Origin: Sitta carolinensis
Taxonomy: Eukaryota > Chordata > Aves > Passeriformes > Sittidae
DNA: 64,000 nucleotides
NCBI GenBank assembly: GCA_032173965.1
Contig: JAVUNC010000019.1
Span: 3,596,501 to 3,660,500 of the forward strand
Direction: 5' to 3'
Made by a program: the position numbers and the translations under genes. This document shows, in pieces, positions 1 to 11,805 of the stretch. Positions within the stretch are counted from its first letter, which is position 1; every line of letters begins with the position of its first letter. The notes beneath the pieces are model-generated. The model was not told where the DNA came from. It was given only the letters and a program-made list of their open reading frames with translations, and made no database searches.

Positions 1-3000
1 GGCTGCCTGTGTGGAAATGCTGTCTCCTGCTCATGCAAATGATGGGATCTGTGTCTCTGCATGCAGTGGGTGATGCACAGGATTCCCCCAGTGTCAAACA
101 GCCTCCCACATCATGGCCTGTAGTCAGACCAAACTCTTCCTGCCTTTTGGGTAAGGTGCCAGAAGGAAGTAAGAAAGGATTAAAGGGGAAGCTTAACTCA
201 GTTGGCTTTCTCTTCTGTGGATTTTCTTTTTTTTTTTTTTCTTTCCCTTGCCTTCTGTCAATATTTTTTAGTGCACTGAAAGCTTTTGCACAAAGGCTTT
301 CGTTTAGCTCCTGCAGGTACAAGCAGCTCTGATAACGGTGTTTGATGTGGCTGTGATGGGCTGAGCATGAAGGTGAGCTGGTGTTTGTAGGTAAGGCAAG
401 GCAATGTTTATAGGGGAAGGTAATATCTCCTCTGAGATCAGCCAGTGTGGTTGGAAGTAGACAAGATTTCAAGCACAAAAGCTGCAAGGCACAGAAAAGA
501 CTTTTATGCTTTTTAGTTTTGTTTTGAAACTGAATTAGTTGATCTAGGAGGAAGAAAGGATTGGAAACAATGAAAGAGAAGTTTTTCATTGAGGATATAG
601 GCTTGAGGGTGTATTGGAAGAAAAAAGTGTGTTTTTCATGGGGAAGGTTAAAACTAGAAATGGAGGACAAAGTAAAAAGAAGCAAACCAAAGGGGGAAAT
701 GCCAGAAAGAACCTAAAATGCTTATTTCATGTAGTAATTTCTGGAAGACTCATTGAAGAATATATTTAGCTGTAAAAATTTCTGAGATTCCTACAAAAGG
801 CCCCTTTGTTTACCACACTATAGAGTGGAATTGTTTCAGTGTGGATGGAAATAGAAAGCAGTGTAGGAAAAGAAACATAATGAGATTACTTTGTGGGAGA
901 AAATGGACTCTGAGGATCCAGCCTAGGATTTTATCTTCCATTAGCTTTCCACACTTGCAACAATGCAAGAGAAAAAGAAGGTGAAAATGGAAATGGTGAG
1001 GCTAGAAGATCATTCTTGCTTGCAAGTACTGAGGTTGTTAAGATAATCCATCACCCTAACACTATAAAGATGCTTAACCCAAGAGAAGGAGATTGAAGTT
1101 TATTTCACTAAGTGTAACACCCTTCTCACTTAACAGCCTTTTGCTTAAGAGCTGCCAGTGCTTGTTTAACCCATGGTGTCAATTGTGGAAATTGTTTCAT
1201 GCTTAGTTTGTGACTTTTTACCTCATTCTTTATAATTTTCTTCCTGAACATGCTGTGTAAACAACATGGATAGAAACTTTACTTTCACATATTGTAGGTA
1301 CCATAGGATGGATAATACACAGCTCTTCTAATTCCCAGTATCCATCCTGTCCTACAGTGCCATACAGTTCAGAAACCTGCCCACACTTCTCTTGTCATTC
1401 AGCTCAACAGAGGGGATGGATTTTCCTTGTACCACTGGATATGTGCATTGATGATTTCTTGTACTTTTACAAATGCCTTTTATTCCAGGTACACACTGAC
1501 AGCCCTGACTCTGTCTTTTGGTAGCAGTTGGGATAAAGACATTTATTTTTGATACCAAGGCACAGCTGTGTCTTCAGAATATGTCTAAGACCAATTATAG
1601 TTAACATCAGGAGATTGCTTTTGGCACATTACTTACTTTTAGTCCTTACATCACTGCCAAAACTGAGGTATGCAGTTTCTGGAGTCTTTGGAAAGATATG
1701 ACTGTGCAGAAAGGAAGAGAAATGAGCCAAGTTCTTGTGTCCCATTTGCCTCACACCACCTCCCCTCCCCAGCCCCAACACATCCTTGCAGAATGACAGC
1801 TGCATTACATCCTCAGAAACACTTGACCTGATAAAGACCAAAGGGAAGGCACAGTTATATTTGTACTTCTCTGGGACTTTCCCAGCATTGATTACTGATT
1901 CTCTCATCTCTCTGGCACTTCTGAGCAATGGTAGTCCCCTTGCTGCTGCCAGACTCTCTGTAAACAGTTGTTCAGACACTTTGTTTGAAGGTTACCTCAT
2001 AAAAAGGAGTCCCAGTGTTCACTGTTTGAGCGCCCTTAGTCTCTACTGGGGAGCTCAGCATTGCCTACCAGGGGCCCTTAGTAATCTGCTGGACCTGAAC
2101 CAACATTTTCTCATGGCTTTTTGCTAAATGTGTTGATCAGAAAGGAGACAAAGAGCTTGTCATGTTGCTGTTCTTTTCGTAAGACAGATGTTATTGTAGG
2201 AGCCACGCTGTTGGCCCATGAGAGAGAGATCCAGCACTGCCTTGCAATAAATAGGGAGTGCTCTACATGCTGGCTCCACGTGCTGGACAGGATCTGAGCT
2301 TTTCAAGCCTGTTTAATTACAAAAGGCCTGATTTTATCACGATGACATAGTTTCACACCTCTTTTGAAATATTTTTCTTTGCGTGTATTAATGTGGTTTC
2401 ACCATGATTTTATTACAGCAGTGTTTGCTGGATGTCAGATTGTTCTGGGCTGAGAAAATAGGAGGAAACAATGAGACGTTGTCAGTTACTCATTTGGAGA
2501 TGGACTTGGGGGCTTAAAGAAAGGAAAAACCCCAAACAATATATGAAGTCGCACAGCTGGCATGCCAAAAGTTACAAAGTGATGTTATCTTGTGGTATCT
2601 TGATTGGAGTTGATTTAATGTTGCATGGCATTCCAGCTCCCTGCATTACAAAACTATCAACAGAGTAATAACCAGAAAACCAGAAACCTGTCAACAGCCA
2701 GAAGTCCAATTGTTTTTGTCCTAGAGTTAGGGTAAATAATAGCAGGCTGTGCTTGTATATGGGAAGGCACTCACTGGATTGTTTGCCTGGGATGAGGAGG
2801 ACTGTGGGCACTTGAAATTCTGGTCATGCAGGGCCAGGGTTCCTTTTGTTGAGATATTTTTTATTGCTTGGTCAGTAGAAGCTCTGCTGAAACTTTTGAC
2901 ACACGTACAAATGCATTTTGCATCAAAGTTTGGATGGAAGCAGCCTCACCTTTTGCACAAATCCATGCATGGCAGTCTGTTTAATGTTTGATTAGTACCT

Positions 3001-3480
3001 GAAATCAGAGAAATGCTAAAAGCACGAATAAAGCCATGCCATAGGTTAGTTTAGGGGGACAATGTAATCTCTTCAGTGTACAGACTGCACTGTACAGCCT
3101 GGACTTTGGCATCCACTGTTAAGTATTACTGAAGAAGGTAAAAGAGCTTCTTTTGAGGATTACTGTGACCTCTTCAGCACTTGTATTACAGGATAAGTTT
3201 TCAGGGCAGATCTTGCTGAGTGATTTCTCTCACAAAGGAATATGTGATGGTGTGTTTTGCTTGGGAGCCTAAGCTGATTTCACTAGGGTGTTTTTATATT
3301 GTCCTTCTCCTTACACACCCTAAGAAGATTCTTTCTGAAAATATGCATGAATGTTCATCTGCTGCATAGAGGTTTCAGCTGCAATAGTTTCCTGTGCTAT
3401 TTTCTAATGTTAGTGGTCCATTTTAAAAGCAACCAGGTAAATGTTAACCTGTAGGCAATCTTATTTGTTGTTTCTTGCAG
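1..3480 (+). other. TGFB2: TGFB2 intron (3' part) upstream of the first visible exon
   Basis: The sequence ends in a good acceptor, a pyrimidine-rich stretch followed by TTGCAG at 3475-3480, directly before a recognised TGFB2 exon. The window therefore opens inside this intron. I looked for the preceding exon, whose last residues in vertebrates are RIELYQ, and did not find it, so it lies upstream of the window. The intron is AT-rich, with a T run near 227-240. No repeat element or RNA gene was recognised in it. The small open frames here are short and resemble no protein I know. Confidence 0.85.
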
Positions 3481-3613
3481 GTTTTAAAATCTAAAGAATT
3501 ATCATCACCAGGACAGCGCTATATTGACAGCAAAGTAGTTAAAACAAGAGCTGAAGGAGAGTGGTTGTCTTTTGATGTCACTGAGGCTGTACATGAGTGG
3601 CTCCATCACAGAG
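3481..3613 (+). CDS. TGFB2: TGFB2 coding exon (exon 3 of the seven-exon form), LAP segment
   Basis: This exon encodes 44 residues plus one base of the next codon, starting [18 protein letters not shown] and ending [10 protein letters not shown]. That is the latency-associated propeptide (LAP) of TGF-beta-2, which folds around the growth factor and keeps it inactive in the secreted latent complex. It starts in phase 0 after TTGCAG and ends CACAGAG before the donor GTGACA. The trailing G joins with AC of the next exon to give the Asp of DRNLGFK. The length of 133 nt matches the vertebrate exon. The differences I noticed from human are conservative (for example KEL for KDL and TEA for TDA). The start codon and signal peptide are on exons outside the window. 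The identification is near certain, because five consecutive exons match one protein. Confidence 0.97.
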
Positions 3614-3731
3614 GTGACAAAAAGTGCTCTTTGCCTTCACTCCTGCCCCAGCTGCTCCTCCATTAACTCAGGAGTATTTCAGAGTCATTGCACGTGTAAA
3701 AACCAACTCCACTCACTTTTCTGTTTTGCAG
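3614..3731 (+). other. TGFB2: TGFB2 short intron, 118 nt
   Basis: This intron runs from GTGACA to TTTTGCAG and is only 118 nt long. It is not a multiple of three. If it were retained, translation would stop at the TAA at 3664-3666, inside the LAP. Confidence 0.93.
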
Positions 3732-3842
3732 ACAGGAATCTTGGATTTAAGATAAGCTTACATTGTCCATGCTGTACCTTCGTGCCTTCCAATAATTACA
3801 TCATCCCAAATAAAAGCGAGGAGCTTGAAGCAAGATTTGCAG
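3732..3842 (+). CDS. TGFB2: TGFB2 coding exon (exon 4), LAP cysteine segment
   Basis: This 111-nt exon encodes [20 protein letters not shown] through EARFAG of the TGF-beta-2 LAP. The HCPCC cluster is the region whose cysteines form inter-chain disulfides of the LAP dimer in this family. The exon enters with one base of the Asp codon already supplied by the previous exon and leaves with G before the donor GTAATG, so the phases are 1 and 1. The acceptor CTGTTTTGCAG is strong. The encoded segment is almost identical to that of other vertebrates as I recall them. There are no frameshifts or internal stops. Confidence 0.97.
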
Positions 3843-5552
3843 GTAATGAAAGAAAAAAAAATTGCAACTTTTTAAAATGTTGTGGTATGTACTATTTGAG
3901 GAGGGAAACAAAAAGCTGTTTCTACTTCCTAAATGGCAGCTGATTGAAAACTTGCTCATTTGAGCATCATGATTCTCAGCTGGTAGGAAATGGTACTGAA
4001 GTCACAAGGGTAAAACTGTGTCACCTGAACAATTCTAAAATCAGAAGATATGAAAAAGCTGTCTCATTCTATGCATGTAGCTTTGATGTCCTTAAGAGTC
4101 TGCATTACAGTTTGCAGCATGCTCACAGAATAGACACACAGTTTTGGATTTAGTGAAGACTCTTTCACTCTCATTACTATTGGATAGTAATGAGAAAATA
4201 GCTCAATATTTTCAAAATAAACCTTTTGCTCTCCATCCTAGTAGTGTAATGAGCCAGACTTAGTTGAAAAGGTTGGAATGAGTGGGCATGAAAACATAAA
4301 AAACTGTGTAGTGAGGATTATGAATATATGTGCTCTCTGTGAACAGCAGGCAAGGTGATCTGGAGTAGGTGTACCAAGGTTGTACGAGCTCTCTTGTGTT
4401 TTTAAGCCATTAAACTTTCAATATCACAAAGAAAAATTATATTTAATTGACTGTACTACAGTTACCATCCACCAGCACATATGAATCTAAAGCTTTATTA
4501 GAACCAATTTTAACCTAAATTCTATTCATGAAGTTCTCATTCATTGAAGTGTATCATGATTTGGTTCATTTGTGGTCCAAGAATTTGGCTATATTCCTTG
4601 TCAAGTATTAAGTTTTTCTAACTGTTGTTTCACTTCATTGGAATTTTTTTCCTGTTAGTAAATACATGTACTGTACATGTGATTAAAGCCATTGTGTGCA
4701 TTTAAAAAATTGTTAGTATGATGTTTGGTCACTGTAATTGCATATGTTAAGAATAGTGTATCTTTTTTGTGTTTGGATGGCAGTATCTGGCTGGAGAGGT
4801 TGATTTTCTGTACAAAAGCCATAACATGACTCCTATGAAAGGCCAATACCTTGAGTCTTTTGTCTGTGCTATTGCCATATAAGCTAGTAAGGCAGTTAGT
4901 GTTAAAAGAGAATACAGAATGCGAGGCCATGGATTGCCATTTCAAGAAGAAATACGTTGATCTGTGTCTTTGCCATGCCCATGTAAAGGAAGAGACTAGA
5001 AAAACTAACTTTCTGGGGAAAATTAGCAGATTTAAATAAACTGGCAATGAAAGACAGGGAATTTAAGACTATCAGAAAGGAGTGAATATGATGGAGGAAA
5101 CTAATGGGAGAGAAGTAAGAGTGGGAGATGAAGGTGAAGTACCCAGAGCAGGTTTAAGTGTGTTAAAAGGTGCATACCTGTTAAAAGTTGGGAGCACTGC
5201 TCTAACTGAAGCAACAAAAGAATCACTGCTTGTGGCATTTGAAGCTAAGACACTCAGATGCAGTGGCTGAAATTACCTTCTCTGTACTCATTTAAACATT
5301 CTTGGTGAATTTACTGAAATGCCATTAAACAGATGTGAATGTGGGAGGGTTGATAAAACAGCTAACATGAGAACTGTGAATATCTTAGGCACCTTGGGTT
5401 GAAATTTGCCCCCACTCCCCCAGTAAGCATGCCCAGCTGACACCATCATGGCCCAGTTTCTGAGAGAGTTTTTTTTTTTTTTAAGAGATGGTTTATTTAA
5501 TTTGTGAAGAAAACGCAACACAATGTTTATCACCAAAATGTATTTTTTGAAG
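3843..5552 (+). other. TGFB2: TGFB2 intron, 1,710 nt
   Basis: The donor is GTAATG and the acceptor TTTTTTGAAG. The sequence is AT-rich, with a T run near 5470-5482. No repeat family, RNA gene or additional exon was recognised. The acceptor has a poor polypyrimidine tract and a GAAG rather than a YAG context, unlike the other TGFB2 acceptors in the window. Confidence 0.9.
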
Positions 5553-5727
5553 GTATTGATGACTACACATATTCCAGTGGTGATGTGAAAGCTTTAAAGT
5601 CCAATAGGAAAAAATACAGTGGGAAGACCCCACATCTTCTGCTAATGTTGTTACCCTCCTACAGACTTGAGTCGCAACAGCCCAGTCGGCGGAAGAAGCG
5701 TGCTCTAGATGCTGCCTATTGTTTTAG
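5553..5727 (+). CDS. TGFB2: TGFB2 coding exon (exon 5), end of LAP, furin site and start of mature cytokine
   Basis: This 175-nt exon completes the split Gly codon and reads [20 protein letters not shown], then the LAP tail with [15 protein letters not shown]. The basic furin-type site RRKKR is encoded at 5687-5701. Proprotein convertases cut after the last Arg, so the mature cytokine starts at Ala (5702-5704) with ALDAAYCF and the first half of an Arg codon. The loop where TGF-beta-1 and -3 carry the integrin motif RGD reads SGD here, as expected for TGF-beta-2. This loop appears one residue shorter than the human one. The exon ends TTTTAG before the donor GTAACT. Its acceptor is weak, but the frame and protein match leave no doubt about the exon. 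Confidence 0.97.
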
Positions 5728-8444
<2,717 letters not shown>

Positions 8445-8479
8445 AGGATATCCCTGAAACAGCATGACGTGTGTTTATT

Positions 8480-8600
8480 AAAAAAAAAAAAAAGATAACA
8501 AAGAAAAAAAAAAGAAAAGAGAGAGTGAGAAGGAAAGAAAGAAAAATAAAAACCCAGGTTCATCAGTGTTAAAGAAAAAAAAAAAGAAGAAAAAAAAAAG
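8480..8600 (+). repeat. Purine-rich (A/G) low-complexity tract in the 3' UTR
   Basis: This is a nearly pure A/G stretch starting 36 nt after the stop codon: A14, then GAAAG and GAGAG blocks, then further A runs. A short mixed segment around 8551-8571 interrupts it. A second A-rich run lies near 8735-8752. Confidence 0.9.
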
Positions 8601-8932
8601 CGGTACTAGTCTGAACTGTTTGAAAGTTTGTTTGTTTGTTTTTTTTAAACTGGCATCTGAAGCAAAACATTGAAGGCTTTTTCCTACATTTCACCTACAC
8701 ATAGTGTGAGATAGACAAGAAGCAAAGTTAAAGGAAAAAAAAAAAAAAAAAGAAACGTTTTAAAAGATAAACACTGGAAGAAATTTGTTAGTGTTACTAT
8801 GTGAAAGGAAAAAAACAGGAAAATCCCATGAAGTGGAGTTGCTGTATCTGTCCCGTGCCTTACTTGATCTCTCTGTATTGTTATGCAATAGGCATCCTAC
8901 CCATTCCTCTTAGCTATAGAGTTAACAGTGCA

Positions 8933-8942
8933 TTATTTATTT
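8933..8942 (+). promoter_or_regulatory. AU-rich element in the TGFB2 3' UTR
   Basis: TTATTTATTT contains the UUAUUUAUU nonamer that recruits mRNA-decay and stability factors in cytokine mRNAs. It is a single copy, so any effect is expected to be modest. The motif is seen directly; its function is inferred. Confidence 0.5.
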
Positions 8943-9242
8943 GTGTGTAAAAACTATCAAATGAACATTTCTGTATCACCATTGGGAAAAGGAAAACCAG
9001 CCAATGTGGACAAAGTGGAGACCAAATAAGCTGCCAGAAATACGTATAAAGCCTAAAGGAACACAAGCTCAAAAGAATCAGAATCAGAAAAGTAATGGTT
9101 AGTTTAGTTCGATTAAAATAGAAATCAGTTATTACATTGCTGACAAACTCTGCCTTTAAAATACCTTATTTTTCATGCCAGCTGCCTAGAGAGACTTCTT
9201 GTAAGGTCTCAAACCCTTGTTTTAAATACTGAATAATTTACT

Positions 9243-9248
9243 AATAAA
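9243..9248 (+). terminator. TGFB2: Candidate proximal poly(A) signal of TGFB2
   Basis: AATAAA lies about 800 nt after the stop codon and is followed by CTCTGTTTCAGTCTC and other T-rich sequence. It could give a short 3' UTR isoform. Confidence 0.5.
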
Positions 9249-9814
9249 GGACACTCTGTTTCAGTCTCAAAGACAAGTCTATAAGATTTTTTTTTTTTTT
9301 ACTGTAAATGATTTAAAATGTCAGTTTAGTAAACCAGTGAAATATTTAACATGTACTGGTCTAATCTTCAGACCTTAATATGTTGCTGTATAGCTATGCT
9401 ATGGGAATTTTTTTTGTTCTTTTGGTATATGTAACCATACCTAGAGTATTACTATAGGTGGGTAGTAAAAGCCAGCTTAATTGGAAACATATCTGTAGAT
9501 CTCTATTTGTAAACTATTAAAAAATTACGTACTTTTTGTGTAATGTGTAAATTTTCACCATATTTTTGTACTCTGTAATACTGTCAGCTCTCATGACTTT
9601 GAATTTGAATTTGGGGCTCTTTTTGATCACTCAGAATCATGTGTTTCCCTCTAGCTGGCCAGTATGAGTAGAGTCCCTATATTTTGACTTGCACTACAAA
9701 TACATGTTTTATAATAATTGCTATACATGTGCTTTGTATATTGTTCATCATTATGACATAAGCTACCTGACTCCATTTGTTTTTTCTGTTTTATAAAAAA
9801 GGATGGATTAAAGC

Positions 9815-10135
9815 AATCCCCCCTCCCCTGCTCCTCCCCTGCTCCTCCAGCCATCCCCGGTCACCACGCTCGGATCGCGGGGCCCTTTTCTGCCCCTTCC
9901 CCTTTTCCTTTGGCTGTAGGCATCCAAACAGGTGGGCAGGCAGCCAGGTGTGCAGAGGAGGTGTCCCAGGCTGGCTGAGGCCAGGCAGAGCCTGGCACAG
10001 AATGCCATCCCCCACTGTGCTGAGGCTGCAGGGAGCGGGCAGCACTCGGGTGCGCCAGCCTGGCACACGGGCACTCGCTCCTGAGCTGCTCCTGCTGCAG
10101 GGAACAGGTTTGCCTTCCACTTTCACTCCTGCAGG
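9815..10135 (+). other. GC-rich islet inside the TGFB2 3' UTR
   Basis: This is an abrupt C/G-rich block with about ten CpGs by eye, bounded on both sides by AT-rich 3' UTR. Its low stop density produces open frames of 111-153 codons on both strands (for example 9777-10238 +). None resembles a protein I know, and I do not treat them as genes. The left edge has a short CCCCTGCTCCTC duplication. Confidence 0.7.
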
Positions 10136-10387
10136 TCCCTTCAGCTGTTGGGGTATGTGTAAGGATTGGCAGGATCAGACCCTTGATTTTTGGTTTGTTT
10201 TTTTTTTTTGCGAGTTTGCCAGTTTTCTTCTCAATTGAGTTTGCATTAAAGCTTCTGAAAAGATGAAACAGGGATGTGGGGACTCCTAGGGTGGTGTTGT
10301 TACACATTTTCATATTGTAGAGGGAGTAAAAAGAAAAAAAAAGTCACATCACATACTTCATGTAAAAAAAAGCCCTAACTAAATAAT

Positions 10388-10393
10388 AATAAA
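10388..10393 (+). terminator. TGFB2: Candidate internal poly(A) signal of TGFB2
   Basis: AATAAA sits in an A-rich context (ATAATAATAAAAAG). The downstream sequence is less GT-rich than at the 11780 site, so this is a weaker candidate. Confidence 0.3.
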
Positions 10394-11779
10394 AAGAATT
10401 CTGAAGAAGGCACAATCATTTCATTTCACATGCTGAATGCTTCTGCAGAGCAAAGCTGGAAACCTGCAATGCAAGCATTCTACTTGGATGAGAAGGACAT
10501 TTTCTGCCATTGTCCTGAGCAGTGTTGGGAGGACACTCCTGAGCTTGGTGTTGTCAGCTCCAGTTTTAAGAAGTGCAGTGTCTTTGGCTTCAGCAGAATA
10601 CTGGTGCAAAACTGAGGCGGCTTGCACAGGCAGCTCCTTAGGATTTCTGTGGAGCCTGTGCTTCTTGCCTAGGTGGGAACATGAGATGATCTGATCCCAC
10701 CCACTGGCTCAGGAGGAGAAGGTTTGTTAGACTTCTGATGTATTTGATGAGCTGAGGTGAACAGCTGAAGAATCTGTCCTGCTACCACTTGCTTGAGCCA
10801 GACTAACTCCAGTGAGAAGATGCACTGAACTCAGTGAAACTCCTCAGGGTAATACATACTCTGGATTTTGCTGTATAACAACAGCAAAATTAGTTTTATC
10901 AGGTTCAGTATGAGAACTGTATTTTTGTTGGACAGGAAAGAAGACGGGGGTGAGCACATTTTACAAAACTTAAAAATGTTTTTGCAGTTCTCTGATACAG
11001 GAATGCAGCTCGAAACTGGTTTTGAAAAAGTGGGATGGGAGATAGCATAGTTGTCCAACTACACTCACTGTGTGCTGGATGCAGCTGGAAATTTGGACTT
11101 GGAATTTTTCTCTAAGCATAAAACACTATTTCTGTAAGTCATCACCCCAAGATCAATTTTTTTAAAAAATTTCTAGTGTTCCTCAAAATGCACTGATAAT
11201 ATTTGAAATTCTCTATTTTAAGGCTCCTACAATGTTTGTTGTTTTTCTTTTTTTTTTTTTTTCTTGTTCATTAGGCATGTATTTCCCTTTACTTACCAAA
11301 GGTGTTAGGCCTGATCCTACAATATGCAGAACTCATGGGTGAAATTCCCCTGTGCAGAGTGGGGTAATGTGAGTCCTTGGCACCCCTCAGGTCTGATGTA
11401 AATACCCCTGGAGTGGTGGGTCAGTAAATATCACCCTTTAGATGGGTCTGCAACAGCTCAAGGACTTTGTGCTACGAGGCCTTATTTTGGCAAGGTGATT
11501 GCCACTGTCTGAGCAAAGTCCCTGAGAACTGATTGGAAATGTTCAATATCTTGGAAGATCAGACCCAGTCAGGGGCTGAGGGGGAATCAAAGCACTTAGC
11601 TGGGTGGGGTAGGACAGCACTTCTTATGTGTTTAGCATCAATACAACTGTGTGGTTGGCATGGTTCAAAGGAGGAAAAAAAAAAAAAGGAACTTAAAGGA
11701 CAGCTGTGTTGTACTTTGGTGATTGATTACTCTGTATTTTAACACATTGTATGTCTGTTTTTGTGGTGCTCTAGTGGTA

Positions 11780-11785
11780 AATAAA
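11780..11785 (+). terminator. TGFB2: Best candidate distal poly(A) signal of TGFB2
   Basis: AATAAA is followed by CA 12-15 nt downstream and by a GT/T-rich downstream element (GCTGGTGTTGCTTTCG), the classic vertebrate arrangement. It is the best-formed site after the stop codon. Confidence 0.65.
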
Positions 11786-11805
11786 TTATTTCAATTGTAT
11801 GCTGG

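Larger units (their letters stand above)
8445..11800 (+). other. TGFB2: TGFB2 3' untranslated region
   Basis: This region runs from the stop codon to the best poly(A) site. The 5' half is AT-rich, with purine-rich tracts (8480-8600 and 8735-8752), an AU-rich element and many TTTT/AAAA blocks. A GC-rich islet lies at about 9815-10135. The proposed end is supported by AATAAA at 11780-11785, a CA 12-15 nt downstream, and then a GT/T-rich stretch (TGCTGGTGTTGCTTT). A length of about 3.35 kb is in the range of long vertebrate TGFB2 3' UTRs. In human, part of this 3' UTR is also annotated as the transcript TGFB2-OT1. The exact end is an inference, and shorter isoforms are likely. Confidence 0.65.

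Noticed and set aside
1..3480. Upstream TGFB2 exon inside the window
   Set aside because: No frame encodes the expected preceding LAP residues ending RIELYQ next to a donor site.
9777..10238. 153-codon plus frame and overlapping minus frames in the GC-rich islet
   Set aside because: It lies inside the TGFB2 3' UTR with overlapping frames on both strands and no recognisable domain. It is explained by GC-rich composition.
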